Part shown: piece after piece, positions 21,693 to 32,590 of the stretch
Layout of the letters: each line of letters opens with the position of its first letter
Position numbering within the stretch: position 1 is the first letter of the stretch
Origin: Neckera pumila
Lineage: Eukaryota; Streptophyta; Bryopsida; Hypnales; Neckeraceae
Assembly (NCBI GenBank): GCA_963969595.1
Contig: OZ018416.1
Coordinates: 5,286,065-5,350,064 of the forward strand
DNA: 64,000 nucleotides
Direction of reading: 5' to 3'
Made by a program: the position numbers and the translations under genes
Notes under the pieces: generated by a model
Seen by the model: only the letters and a program-made list of their open reading frames with translations
What the model was told of the DNA's origin: nothing
Databases searched by the model: none

Positions 21693-22905
21693 ATAGGTTT
21701 CAGACGTTTACTTTTGTAATACTTCTGATTGATATGCAATCAACACTTTCTAGAATTGTTTCTATAAAACTTTTCACCCTATAACATACGCTGGTTTTTG
21801 TGTTAACAAATACTCCCAAAGATGTCTCACTTTCATATGCATACACGCCATTGTATGTTTGTTTCTAGTTTGAATCATTCATCCAACACAGTATTATTCA
21901 TCCATCATATTTCTATTACAAATCAAGAACATCCACCAAAATAACCGCTATAGAACTTGTCATCCATGAGAGCATCCACTATAGAACTTAACATCCATGA
22001 AAGCATCCGCTACAACTTCTTTCATCCATTGAGCAGGTGCTACTTTCATCCATTAAGCAGGTGCAACAGACTCTCAAGGTGCGGAAGTCGGTAGGAACGA
22101 GAAGTGGGAGGTAGAAATTTCAGAGGAAGGTATCAATGAACGGGCAGTGCTATCGATTAGTTACAAGCTAGCCGGTTGATTGTGAGAATTTCCAAATGAG
22201 ATTGAAATGTTTAGGAAGGGGTTCCAAAAGATAAATGAAGGTTTTTAGAAACAAGCCAACTAGAAAAAAAAAGCTAGCATTTTGGCAAGTTGTCCTAGGA
22301 GTATCCACGGCAAATTACCGATTGAAAGGCATTTTTCACAACAGATAGCTAACCGGGCATATACTTTTTAGGAAATATTTTAATACTATGTATAGTATTC
22401 TAGTGTTACAAATAAGCAAGGGAACCAAACTATAATACCAAGTTATCAACTACCAAATTCCTAACAATTAAATATCCCTCATTCAAAGGCTAACAAGCAT
22501 CCAAAGTCATTAGCTTTTAGTATTTGGGATAGAAGGAAGGATTCCAAATTTTCCATATTCCCACTTTGGAAGAATGATAGTAACTACCGTTGTTTGTATG
22601 CTAACCTGTCTTCTTACTTGAATTCTCTTAATCAACCAAGTGCGAGTGATTCATCTTGTTCATTTGAGGCAGCTGATACTAATGGTAGTGGTACACAGAT
22701 TTCTTGACTTCCAATACTAACCATACTAACCAGCCTCCAAAATATACTTGGACCCTTTGTGGATCCTTGTATTTTCCGAAGGCTACATCCTTGGCCCTAA
22801 ATAGTAGAGCGTTTGCCAAGTTCAACTCCTACCAAGGATACTTTCTAGACAAAAAAATAGAGAGTGAATGCCAACATTCTTTAACCCTAAACACTTGGAA
22901 AAAAA
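21693..22905. other. Intergenic, no gene seen
   Basis: No supported coding region. A short stretch at 21930-22060 repeats catccatgagagcatcc-type words. Confidence 0.35.
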
Positions 22906-23038
22906 ATGGGGAATGACAAGGAATGACAAGGAAACTTAAAGCAAAAAAATGGGGAATGAATGATAAGGAACTTAAAACCCAAAAAAATGGGGAATGAATG
23001 ACTAGGAAACTAAAGCCAAAAAAAAATGGGGAGGGAAT
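22906..23038. repeat. ~40-bp tandem repeat
   Basis: Three to four imperfect units built from aaaaaaatggggaatgaatg followed by a-aaggaaacttaaagcc words. Confidence 0.7.
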
Positions 23039-23341
23039 AAAAATCCCCCACCAAAACAAAAAACTGAACCCATTTCAAACATTTAGGAAAGTAGATAATT
23101 GAAATAAAAAATGTTGACTTATTGCCTAAGTACATTAAGAAATGGGAGATATGAACCGATAAAATTTTGCCCTCATTAGGCACACTTCCGGGTAAAAATT
23201 GAAAAATCCGAACCACCTCCTAGAAGCTAGGAAATTGTCCGTTTTCTGTAAAAAACTCCACGGACTGTGGAAGGTATGATGTTACGCTGGGTAACTGGTG
23301 TGTCTAGAGCGAATCGGAGTTTGACACGTCAGTTTCACGTG

Positions 23342-23419
23342 TCAGTGCCACGTGCGGCACCGGTTACAAAACCCTTCATCGACTGGATACTCACTGTCAA
23401 CCTCTTCCAGGACTGCTTT
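23342..23419 (-). CDS. Candidate last exon of the TIR gene
   Basis: On the minus strand a good acceptor (branch-like tttactaaacc, pyrimidine-rich tract, ttgcag) ends at 23420. It is followed by 26 codons that read KAVLEEVDSEYPVDEG, then FCNRCRTWH and stop TGA (23342-23344). It begins in phase 0, the same phase as the cassettes B to E upstream, so any of them could be spliced to it without a frame change. The gene connection is inference; no protein family is recognised. Confidence 0.4.
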   Translation of the reverse strand, partial: KAVLEEVDSEYPVDEGFCNRCRTWH

Positions 23420-23872
23420 CTGCAAGGACGATCAAGGAGGTTTAGTAAAATGAAAATAACTAACCCTTCAAAGTCATGATGAAAGCCTCAGTAAGCACAT
23501 ACTTAGTTCGTCCCGTGTTTCAACTTCCAGCGTACAACGGCCAACGATATTGTGTCAGACACGTCAAGCTAGAAAGGCTCAGCCAGAGCAAAACAACTTC
23601 TGACAGATGCACTCCCATTAAAATTACAAGATATTTATCAACATAGTCCGTTGATCCACGAAATATTACAATCTGATCCCGGTTGTACACCACACACAAG
23701 CGCCCATTTCCATGTGAATCCAATCACACTCAAGTCATAAGTACAGCATAGAAATTGAAGAGCCAAGTCCATGAAGGAATATTGTCAACCACCAATTCCA
23801 AGACTCCACGAGCAAACATAGCATCCCGCGAGAGAGCAGCATTTCAAAAGGAAGAGTGGAAACAGCTGTTAC

Positions 23873-23956
23873 CTCCTTGTATGATGGCATCAGATCATCT
23901 CCCACCTTGGGTGGGCCAGTACCTCTATTCAATTTACCAAGCATGCCAGCGAGGGC
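23873..23956 (-). CDS. Variable cassette exon E
   Basis: 84 bases between ctcacag and gtaacag: 28 codons, open, phase 0 at both ends. It contains LGKLNRGTGPPKVG and ends SYKE. Upstream sequence back to 24076 is also open in this copy, so a longer 68-codon exon starting LDVSDTISLAVV is an alternative. No domain is recognised. Confidence 0.5.
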
Positions 23957-24319
23957 CTGTGAGATCATTGCAACATAAAAGTCATGATGAATGCCTCCGT
24001 AAGCAAATACTTTGTTCGTCCCGTATTTCAAGCTCCACCGAACAACGGCCAACGAGATTGTGTCAGACACGTCTAGCTACAAAATATTACGGAGTACAAT
24101 CTACAGAGGGTTTCGTGATCCAGGTTGTACACCACACACAAGTGCCTATTTCCATGTGAATCCAATCACTCAATCATAAGTACAGCATAGAAATTGAAGA
24201 GCCAAGTCCATGTAGGAATATTGTCAACAACCACGAGAATTCCAAGACTCCACGAGCAAACATAGCATCCCACAAGAGAGCAGCATTTGAAAAGGAAGAG
24301 TGGAAACAGTTTTTGTCAC

Positions 24320-24400
24320 CTTGTTTGGTGGCATCACTAAATCCGTGTCCACCCATCGGCCAGAACGTCCAGTCAACTTGTTATACTCAATCATGAGAAC
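24320..24400 (-). CDS. Variable cassette exon D
   Basis: 81 bases between tgtacag and gtgacaa: 27 open codons in phase 0, beginning VLMIEYNKLTGRSG and ending MPPNK. The conserved stretch before it is frameshifted relative to copy E, which favours an intronic reading of that stretch. Confidence 0.5.
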
Positions 24401-24599
24401 CTGTACAATCAATGCAACTTAAAATTCATGTAAGCACATACTTTGTTCGTCCCATTCTTCAGGCTCCACCGTACAACGACCAACGAGATTGTGTCACACG
24501 TCAAGCTACAAAGGCATAGCCAACTTCTGTAAGATGAACTTCCATTTAATTACAATTTATTATCAAGATAGTTAGTTGACCCACTAAATATAACAATAT

Positions 24600-24745
24600 G
24601 GGCAATTTCATTAAAATGGCGGTATTCTAAGTGCCACTTTGACGGTGTGCCATTTTCACCATGCAGAACAGGTATAGATTTAGAACAGCCGTTCCGAATG
24701 GTTTTCACGCCATTTTAAAATATCGTCATTTTAATGAAATTGCCC
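24600..24745. mobile_element. MITE, TTAAAATGGYGG-ended family, copy 2
   Basis: 146 bp. The termini GGGCAATTTCATTAAAATGG and ccattttaatgaaattgccc-type sequence are inverted, with one or two mismatches over 27 bases. It is the best-preserved of three copies and lies between cassettes C and D of the TIR-gene array. Confidence 0.85.
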
Positions 24746-24960
24746 ATTCAATCCACGTAGGGTTTAGTGATCCAGGTTGTATACTACACACAAATGGCCC
24801 ATTTCCACATCCAATCACTCCAGTCAAAAGTATGGCATAGAATTACAACGTAGCCAAGGGTATGTCGGAATGTAAACTCCAAATTCCAAGACTACACAAG
24901 CAAACATAGCTCCCTGCAGGAGAGCAGCATTTGAAAAGGAAGAGTTGAAACAACTCTTAC

Positions 24961-25038
24961 CGCGTCGTATCCCTCATTTTTTGGCATGTTGGATGGGCCA
25001 CTAGTTCCTCCGTTCACAACATCAAACGTGGGGATGTC
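24961..25038 (-). CDS. Variable cassette exon C
   Basis: 78 bases between ctcacag and gtaagag: 26 open codons in phase 0, beginning DIPTFDVVNGGTSGPS and ending EGYDA. The conserved sequence upstream is cut by the insertion at 25062-25692, which also removed most of that intron copy. Confidence 0.5.
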
Positions 25039-25061
25039 CTGTGAGATCATTGCAACTTAAG

Positions 25062-25692
25062 ATTCATGATCAATTTAACCCCTAAGCGCTCAAGCGACCA
25101 TTTTATGGTCGCTGCCCGACTTCGGGCAAAATTTTCGGGCAAAAAAAAAAAAAAAATTTTTTTTTTTTTTTTTTTTTTTAAAATTTTCTCAAAAGATTGG
25201 GTTGTCTATCAATATTTATACTCAAAACTCAGATCACTATGGTCAAACAAAAACTATAAGAGAAATAGCACAAAGTGTCTAGATTTGCCTAGTGTTGAAA
25301 AACTTACTATTTGGAGAAAGTAATGGTATTTTCATTACTAGATCTTATGCATTTTTTCACAAATCAATAGAAACCACAATTTTGACAAATCCAAAAAAAA
25401 TTCAAATGCTAATAATAGAAATTGTATTTTTGGTGAATTTTTGAAGTTGTATCTTCAAAATTCATTTAAAAAAAATCTAAGAATAATTTTACAATTTTGA
25501 CCGTCCGGATGCTTTCTACTTTTCATGCTTCACATTATCTTCTTTAATGCAAACTTCAAAAAAGTTTTAGAACTTATATTTTATAACACATTTGTATTTT
25601 GTCCAAACCCCTTGGGCTTCTAGGGGTTAATTTATTGGGCACCGTTCTTTGGAAAGAAAAAATTAGGAAAAAAAAAAAAAAAAATTCATGAT
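25062..25692. mobile_element. Insertion flanked by attcatgat, with poly(A), carrying element 4
   Basis: attcatgat occurs at 25062-25070 and 25684-25692. Just inside the right copy is an A-run of about 16. If element 4 and one TTAA are removed, only about 60 bases of insert remain, ending in A-rich sequence, as expected for a short retroposed or 5'-truncated LINE/SINE insertion. Since attcatgat-like words belong to the host unit, unequal exchange is an alternative. Confidence 0.4.
25079..25626. mobile_element. piggyBac-like non-autonomous element 4
   Basis: 548 bp bounded by TTAA at 25075-25078 and 25627-25630. Termini are CCCCTAAGCGCTCAAG and, inverted, CCCCTAGAAGCCCAAG. A subterminal palindrome gcgaccattttatggtcgc and a long A-run followed directly by a T-run (about 25145-25180) follow the left end. 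It is non-coding. Confidence 0.85.
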
Positions 25693-25736
25693 GAATGCCT
25701 CCGCGTTTGGAAAGGAAGAGTTGAAACAGCTGTTAC

Positions 25737-25808
25737 CTCCTCGTCTGATCGCACCCGCTGTGTTCGCACCGTGGATGGGCCGGAATCTCCGTTCCAACCA
25801 TCACTTAC
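25737..25808 (-). CDS. Variable cassette exon B
   Basis: 72 bases between ttcacag and gtaacag: 24 open codons in phase 0, beginning VSDGWNGDSGPS and ending SDEE. The start GTAAGT also looks like a donor, so this copy might be skipped or read through. Confidence 0.45.
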
Positions 25809-26239
25809 CTGTGAAATCATTGCAACTTTAAAGTCATGATGAATGCCTCCGTAAGCAAATACTTTATTCGTCCTGTGTTTCAACTTCCAGCGTACAACGG
25901 CCAACGAGATTGTGTAAAACGGTCAAGCTACAAAGGCCCAGCCAGAGCAAAACAACTTCTACTAGACACTTCCATATAATTACAAGATATATTATCAAGA
26001 TAGTCAGTTGACCCACGAAATATTACAATCTGTAGAATATTTAGTGACCCAGGTTGTACACTACAATCAAATGGCCCATTTCCACATCCAATCACTCAAG
26101 TCACAAGTATAGCATACAAATACGAGAACCAAGTCCGTGTGGGAATGGAACACAAAAGTCCAAGAATCCACGAGCATACAGACCTTCCCAGGATAGAGCT
26201 GCATTTGAGAAAAATGAGTTGAAACAGCTGTTGAACCAC

Positions 26240-26291
26240 CCTTGTATGGTTGCACCTGACCCTTCAAACCATCAAGCTTGTCAGAGATGCC
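26240..26291 (-). CDS. Variable cassette A, joined to the TIR exon
   Basis: After the TIR frame ends at gcatag the next bases encode GISDKLDGLKGQVQPYKG before a GT at 26238-26239. The position corresponds to cassettes B to E, but the length (52 to the nearest GT) is not a multiple of three. It is either a degenerate cassette or uses another donor. Confidence 0.35.
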
Positions 26292-26840
26292 CTATGCGAC
26301 GTTCTTCAAAAACTTGGCCTTCTTCCGAAAATCTTTCTCTTCTTCTTTGAAAGTTTGACCGTGCGTATCTAAGAGCCTATTGACAGCTTTCTCCCAGACC
26401 AGAGACTGGACGTCTTTGGGGTGAAGCATTTCCCATTTCTCCCACGTTGACAGCCATTCCCTGCGCTTTTCGTTCGCCTCATTTGGGCAGAGATTAAAGA
26501 ATACAGGATAGAGGAGCGGCACGGAACGAGATCCATTCCCGGTTTTCATTGCTGTGTAACTCTCAGCCAACTCCATCATAGGCCACCTGCTTACTGTGAA
26601 ATAGTCCTCCGTCACAAACACAACGAACAACTTACATGTCCGGGCACAGTGCAAAATAGGTTTGCGAATCCGCTGACCATGTTCCGTGGAAACTTTGTCA
26701 AAAAAAACGCTGACATCTTCGCCGCATACTTTGACCAACTCATCGTACACATGCTTGACGTAGCCTTCCTGAGCTGAACTATAGCTCAAGAAAATATCGT
26801 AACGTTCAGACATCGTTTCGTGAATAGATCGGCCCTGCAT
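26292..26840 (-). CDS. TIR-domain protein (main exon)
   Basis: Up to 182 residues with a TIR fold, the domain of plant immune receptors and TIR-only NADases. The first strand is YDIFLSYSS (14-22). Helix A follows (YVKHVYDELVKVCG), then VSVFFDK (44-49), FVVFVTEDYF (72-81), and SRWPMMELAES (84-94), where E90 matches the catalytic glutamate of TIR NADases (established for plant and SARM1 TIRs). PLLYPVFF (108-115) is the D strand region. No NB-ARC or LRR follows. The exon is preceded by a good acceptor (ttctttcaatgcag); a start at the second methionine, MSERYDIF, is equally possible. It ends TAG, which falls where cassette copies have their acceptor AG, so short and spliced forms may both exist. 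Confidence 0.85.
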   Translation of the reverse strand: MQGRSIHETMSERYDIFLSYSSAQEGYVKHVYDELVKVCGEDVSVFFDKVSTEHGQRIRKPILHCARTCKLFVVFVTEDYFTVSRWPMMELAESYTAMKTGNGSRSVPLLYPVFFNLCPNEANEKRREWLSTWEKWEMLHPKDVQSLVWEKAVNRLLDTHGQTFKEEEKDFRKKAKFLKNVA

Positions 26841-28800
26841 TGAAAGAACCCAAACCGAGGCGATACGACTCTTTCAGCAACAAATGGTGATACTCGGTCG
26901 TGGATGCAGCCTGTGACCTGCACAAGCAAGCCACAGAGAATAATCAGAAAATAGAATCAAAATAGGCTTGTAATCGATATAAATTAATCAATACAACCAA
27001 TGCACATCTTCACTCTGGGATCCACTTGAAGGATACCGGTATCTTCTTCTTGGACTACTTGAACACATTGCAAACAGTTCAGAGAACATCAATCCAACTG
27101 GTAAAAGAGCATCAAACATAGACGGAACTCTCAGCTTGATTGTAAATTGGCTCATCTCTAACATAGAGGTCGCCCTAGTATTTACTTAGTTAGCAGTTGC
27201 AGAATGAAAACAATAACGATCATAATGACGTTCCTTCACGATATCGACCCTTCATGATAACGGTCGGCAGGACGTGGTCATCGCCGGATTTCGTAGCATC
27301 AGCGGCGGAGCTGACGCCCTAGTGGAGCAGCATTTACTACGCTTAACGCTCGACACGAACCGGTCCTCTAAACCATGCGAGAGTGGTGAAATTCAAGGCT
27401 CACTAAACAACAAAACAGGAAACGTGGATAAAACATGGAATTAATAAGCCAAATCGCTCTCACCGTTCTGACATATGCAGAATGTTATGGACCATGTCAG
27501 ATATTATTCTTCAGCAGATAGAGAATTACGGTGAAGAATGACCTGGTAAGTGACTTGTGTGCTCCAGCATCTTTCCCAAAGCACCCCAAGACTATTTGCT
27601 CACTAAAGTCAAAAACTCAAGATTTTGTTAGGAACCAATGCAAGTCGATAAGTAGTGCATTCGAAGCCACAGATTTGAGCTTACGTAGTGATATTTGTCA
27701 CATGTGAACACAATTTCCGGGAACTTATCGGGCCCACTTTTCTCAAGCCGATACCAAGTCAAGGATAAAATCCTTGCAACTTGTGAGTGCGACGGCGGAG
27801 TCTTAGGGGCAAGAACAGATCATAAGACGGCACTGCAGGCATCCGGAGGGGTAGCAATCCGGGAGTTTAGAAAGGATGATCAATTGATCTCACATTCTTC
27901 CTCAAAATGGTAGGTAAGCGTTTGGCGAGAACTTGAATCAATACCTGTCCTGAAGTTTAAAGAAAAGTCTACCTGTGCATCAGCTTCTGGACTGTTGGAA
28001 AATTGCCATTTAAAAAATGCGAATCTCCGTTCTATCCAATGACCCGACGGGAACTAGTTTTGCCCTCATTCCCCCACGCCATGTCATTCCTCATAACTCC
28101 AACAATCCAAAGACGCAACCAGCACCCTGTAAAGGCAAAATTCTACGGACACTCAAAGCATAGTTCATCCCATAACCTTAGATGTGATTCCACACACCAA
28201 GAAGTCCCTCCTGCATCCACCGAAATGCTCTCACAAAGGGAAAGCATGTTCTGCAAACTACCGACACAAGCCAATTGCAAGAAGATTCACAACGTTACCA
28301 CGAATCCGTCGCACTTTCTCCACAGTTGCACAGAATAGCGCAATGTCGGCCTCTAATCGCCGATGACACAAAGCTCGATTTGAGGATCGGATTCTTACGA
28401 TCTGAAATAACAAAATACGCCTGCACATGAAGAGAAGCCACTCCGTCTCTCGGTTATATTGCAACAAAACAACAAGATTCTCAACTTGCAAATTCAAACC
28501 TCGGAGTAAGATCAGCCGGAGGATCGGCGTTGCGTCATCGGAGGGCCGTGGAAGCATGTTGTGGGGGTTCGATCACCCCACAACATGCAGGGGGTTCAGT
28601 CTGCAGGGTTTCTTACTTCCTACTCCCTGTGTCTCAAAATCAATCGGTGGTTTCCTGGAAAAGGCTAGATTGACGCGTAAGATGCTCCCACTTGTGCACA
28701 TGATGCACCGACACGACAGCGCACATGATTCAGTCGGTACCAAAGAGGGTGATTTCCACGGTGAACGACCAGCCCGGCTTTCTAGGGTGTTCTAGGGTTA
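26841..28800 (-). other. Leader region of the TIR gene (untranslated or undetermined exons)
   Basis: Upstream of the TIR exon on the same strand. Patches at about 27735-27890, 28080-28200 and 28250-28420 resemble 58.24-59.5 kb, including a ctcaaryCGATACCAAGTCAAGGA-type patch and a ctttctccac...cacagaatagcgcaatgtcgg patch. No convincing exon frame was fixed. The conservation between two loci suggests leader exons or promoter sequence. Confidence 0.45.
28554..28588. repeat. Short perfect hairpin
   Basis: gcatgttgtgggg and ccccacaacatgc are perfect complements around a gttcgatca loop. It lies near the presumed 5' end of the TIR gene. Confidence 0.7.
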
Positions 28801-29815
28801 ATTAATGTACGAGTTTTTTCGGCTAAGCATTAGGCTATATGGTACGAGCACGCCAAAGCGAACCCTTTCCTGGTCGGCTCCCACCATCTCGTTACAGTAA
28901 AGTAATCCTGCCATTACAGATCTAAAAACCCGACCGCGACCGTCCCAATTACCGCACAGTACCCGCACAGCACGCGACTTCCGCTTAAAGGGCTGTAAGG
29001 AAATTTTAACCAAAGTACTGATGAGGCCAGTTAACGACCATGGCCAGGGTGGGACTGTTGCTAAGACAACATAACGCAAGCTATTTCTGAAATATTTATT
29101 CCACTGACCACCTTCACCCTGGACTGTCCTCAAGCTCATCATCTGGCAGATCAAAGATGGTTTAAGAAAAAATAGCTTTCCAGTAAGTTATGACATGTGT
29201 GCATATCTCACATGGACTTAGATCGAGTCACTCAATACAGTTTTGTTGAACATACAGACACCTAGTGCTGATGCCATTGGCTGCACACACAAACATTATT
29301 CATTAAGGCCGGCAACCTTATGTGTCATTGCAGCATAGAAGTGTTAACCTACAGTAGAAAGGAACTCTTGTTTTTGAGTTTCAACCTCAAAATATGGTTC
29401 GTCCAGCAAGCGCAACATGCACGAACAAAAACACAGTCAACACACGCGTCTTACCTCGCGCAAAATGCCACTCATCAATCCGCCCGAGTGAGAGAGTGTG
29501 CGCGTTCGCAATCTAGCTAGCAAACACTTTGATTTGCTTAAGTGAGCAAGTGCGTGCAGTCAGCCGCACCCCCAAGTTGAAGGCCAATGACTAAAGAAGT
29601 CCGAACAATTGAACGACGGCGAGGGCAAGATGGAGGCTGCAGGGAGGTAGCAATGGAGGCATGGCGACAGAGCAACAGAGAGGGAGGCAGTGGAAACAAC
29701 AAAGACAGAAACAAAGCTCGAAGGCAAACCTCGTTGTGGAAAGACGCAGCCGCCACCTTTGGGAACCCTACTGCTTCGATTCAATACTAAGGTGAATGTA
29801 CCCATACCCGATAAC
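28801..29815. other. No gene recognised
   Basis: Less AT-rich than the surroundings, with a purine-rich stretch at 29600-29740. Open frames on both strands are short and show no domain. It may contain a promoter or leader, but none can be assigned. Confidence 0.35.
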
Positions 29816-29819
29816 TTAA

Positions 29820-30636
29820 CCCTTAACTGCCTGGGCTACCAAATATGGTCGACCTAAAATTTCAGGCTCGTTTCAGGGTGGGCAGTTAAATTCTTTGACC
29901 TCTTAAAAAATTTTTACGGGCAGTTTTGAAGGTTAACTATTGAAAACTTTTATTTTTCATTGAAAAAGATAAATACCACTCCGTATAATTTTGAGAGGTC
30001 TTCAAAGGCATATGTGTCTCATTGAGGAAGAGTAAAGCTTACAAATTTTACTTGATTTCTCAGCTTTAAGCAAAGCTTGTCAATTTCACTTGAATTGAGA
30101 TCTAAAAAATTGTATTTATCCATTTGCTTTGAAAATGGTCTCAATGGAAAGAGTAAGTGTTTTTCATGATTTTCACCATTGAAAATTTGAATATGCAAGT
30201 GTTGATTTGGAGTTATTTGTGATTTCTACTTATAAAAAAAATTGCATTTCAACAATTGCAAGGTGGATTGTGCATTGAGTTTGATAGCTTTTTATGTGAA
30301 GTTAAGTTTTTTGAAAGTGTATTTTAGTGTGCTAACATGATTTGTCATTCATGTCACCTCCAATCCCAAAAAACCTTTATATGCAAATTTCTTAAACATT
30401 GTGGGGAGGGGCAGCATACTAAAAATAAAAAATATACATTTCTCTTGTTATGATCTCACAACTCCTATGCAATTTTGTGCTCAAAATTGGTGTGCATACT
30501 AATAAGCAAGCTCTTTGAACATCTTTACGGTTAGATTTTGAAAAAAAAAAACAATTTGCGTCATTAAGGATAACTGTAAGTCTATGCTCTTTTTTCATAG
30601 GAAAAATACACTTAGAAAGGCTTAGGCACTTAGGGG
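29820..30636. mobile_element. piggyBac-like non-autonomous element 5
   Basis: 817 bp bounded by TTAA at 29816-29819 and 30637-30640. Termini are CCCTTAACTGCCTGGGC and, inverted, CCCCTAAGTGCCTAAGC. The CCCTTxAACTGCC style is close to termini known from animal piggyBac-like families (remembered, not searched). It is non-coding. Confidence 0.85.
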
Positions 30637-30671
30637 TTAAGGGATTTCCCAACAGATGTTGAGCAATTTAA

Positions 30672-31560
30672 CCCCTAAATGACGGACCCATGACCATTGA
30701 TTTCAAACTTCACTGTCCATCACTCAATTTGCTACCATTTTGCAACTAGATATGTATGAAAAGTTTTATTTTTATTTTTTAGAGATGAAAGTACAGTAGA
30801 ACCTCTCTAAACTAATAGAGTTGGGACCGGTCTGACACATCAAGTTAGAGAGGTTATTACATTAGGGAGGGTCATGATGTTTGTATGTGGTTCATATTGT
30901 TAAATTGGGACCGGCAATCAATATTTCTTGACAACAGTTTATTAGTTTAGAGAGGATTAACTTTGAGAGGTTCTGTTGTATATGTCTTCTTTGCTTCCGA
31001 AGAAATTTAGATTTTTTGGTGAAAAACTAATTTTCTTAAGAATTTTTGAAGAAAAAGTGAAGAAAAATCATATTAAATAGAAAAATAAGTGTATATCACA
31101 ATGACAAACATCATGGTGTAAACTCAATTTCCATGCCATTCTATAATTAAAAAATAACAGGCATTGAAAATACATCCAATGTTCAAATTGCAATAGAATA
31201 TGCAATATTAGAAATTTTTTCAGAATTCAAATTGGAGTAAAAACTAGAGTACATGACCTTCATTTTGTTAGTTTGACTCAAACTCAAAAAATATCATTTT
31301 TGTGGAGACACTTCAGATTTAAAGCAAGGAGCAACAACTTCCCAAAATACTCTAAAATAGTATATTTTGTGGTCCATTTTTTTTAATAGCTTCTCATTTC
31401 CATGAAGACAAAAATTGAAAAGAGTACAAACTCAATTGGATACTCTTCATAACCCCATGTGAAAGGTCAACAAGGAAAAAGAGGATGAAAAAATGCTTTT
31501 GAACTCTCTTAGCTCAATAGTAGTGTCATCGGAACGCCACAAAATGGCGTCCGCGACGTT
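30672..31560. mobile_element. piggyBac-like element 6, right end uncertain
   Basis: The left end is TTAA (30668-30671) followed by CCCCTAAATGACGGACCC. No matching right terminus with TTAA is present before element 7. The nearest weak candidate is the acgttccaaggttaggg stretch at about 31555. A pogo-type MITE sits inside it. Confidence 0.5.
30794..30978. mobile_element. pogo/Emigrant-type MITE
   Basis: 185 bp flanked by TA. The left terminus is CAGTAGAACCTCTCTAAACT and the right one, inverted, starts CAACAGAACCTCTCAAAG. Internal repeats of ttagagagg are typical. The TIR resembles the CAGTAAAACCTCTATAAATT terminus of Arabidopsis Emigrant, a pogo-like (Tc1/mariner) MITE with TA duplication. Confidence 0.85.
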
Positions 31561-32586
31561 CCAAGGTTAGGGCACAAGAAATTTTTACCATGTAGAAAGA
31601 TAAGAAATATATATTTTTATTCCCAAAATTGAAATTACTATGAATTTTGGGAGTGAAAAAGTTGTCAGGACTAGTAGCCAATCTCTAAAGTCATCCAATT
31701 CCAATCATCTTAAAAATTGCTTATCCGCTCACTATTTCTTATTTTTCTTCCTCACTACTTTGGAACATATCATAATCTTATTAGTCCCAACTTTGAAAAA
31801 ACACGTTCCAAGCTTTTTAGCCGTGATTGGAAACAATGCCCCCTACAGGTTGGTTATGGGTCATGATCAACTATGGGTACATTTACCTTAATGCGTAATG
31901 CCCATAACATTGTTTACCAATGCTGGAAGGTTCCCTTTTGCTCCCCGCAGAATTACCAACGTTGCAACTTGTCCACTTAATTACTTTAGCCACCAACTCA
32001 AATTAGCCAATCTGGAGTCATCTACCTCTGACAAACTTTGCATGAGCCAATGAAGGACCAATGAACTTGTTCCTATTATAACAAGTGATCCCAAAACTGC
32101 TTTATGGAATTTAGTGCAACATGCTACCTACATTATTTGGATTTAGTGCAATATGCTTCCTCCAAGACAAGTGCATCAATTTTGACTACCTTGAAAGTGA
32201 GTAGTATTTAAAAAAAATAGAAAAGATAGAATTTTGCAAGTTTTAAAGGATTATTGGAAGTACTATAATACAAAACTAACAAAATAGAGTCTAATTTCAA
32301 TGTAGAGGAAGTTGCATATTGGCTACCAAAGTCTATGATTTGTTGCAATCTTGACTAAAATCTAAAATTTTCAAGGATTTTTTTCAATATATTTTTAGCT
32401 CCTAAAAATTTTAAGTAGCAATAAAGCATAATTTAGCCACTTCTATGAACGCTGATTATAACTAAATTGCTTGCCAGGGATCCCAGAGGAAGTTATCCCT
32501 CCCCTGGCAAGGAAAGACAGAAGCCCAATTACAATGTTATATGTCAATAGACGTTCAGGTTCGCCATTGTGGCATGTTTTGATTGG
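31561..32586. other. Intergenic, no gene seen
   Basis: AT-rich. One short hairpin, cttgccaggg ... ccctggcaag, lies at 32470-32511. No coding region is supported. Confidence 0.4.
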
Positions 32587-32590
32587 TTAA

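Larger units (their letters stand above)
23462..26291 (-). repeat. Tandem array of intron/cassette units downstream of the TIR exon
   Basis: Five or six diverged copies of one unit, read on the minus strand. Each has conserved sequence around cttgacgtgtctgacacaat, gtggaagttgaaacacggg and cggaggcattcatcatgact, then an AG, then a short variable block, then GT and conserved sequence ctgtttcmactcttcctttt. Copies A to E have blocks at 26240, 25737, 24961, 24320 and 23873. A sixth, F, starts at 23568, carries stops and breaks off at about 23462 before any block. Element 4 and a MITE sit in the conserved parts. The conserved parts are read as introns because copies B, D and F are frameshifted or stopped there. 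Confidence 0.8.

Noticed and set aside
22880..22895. ttaaccctaaacac as another piggyBac-like end
   Set aside because: No partner terminus with TTAA on either side within about 1.5 kb.
25141..25182. A-run followed by T-run as a possible assembly artefact or terminator
   Set aside because: It lies inside element 4, next to its left end, where AT-rich foldbacks are common; no evidence of an assembly break.
28554..28588. T-arm-like gttcgatc suggesting a tRNA gene
   Set aside because: The pairing extends to 13 bp with no D-arm, anticodon arm or acceptor stem around it. It is a simple hairpin.
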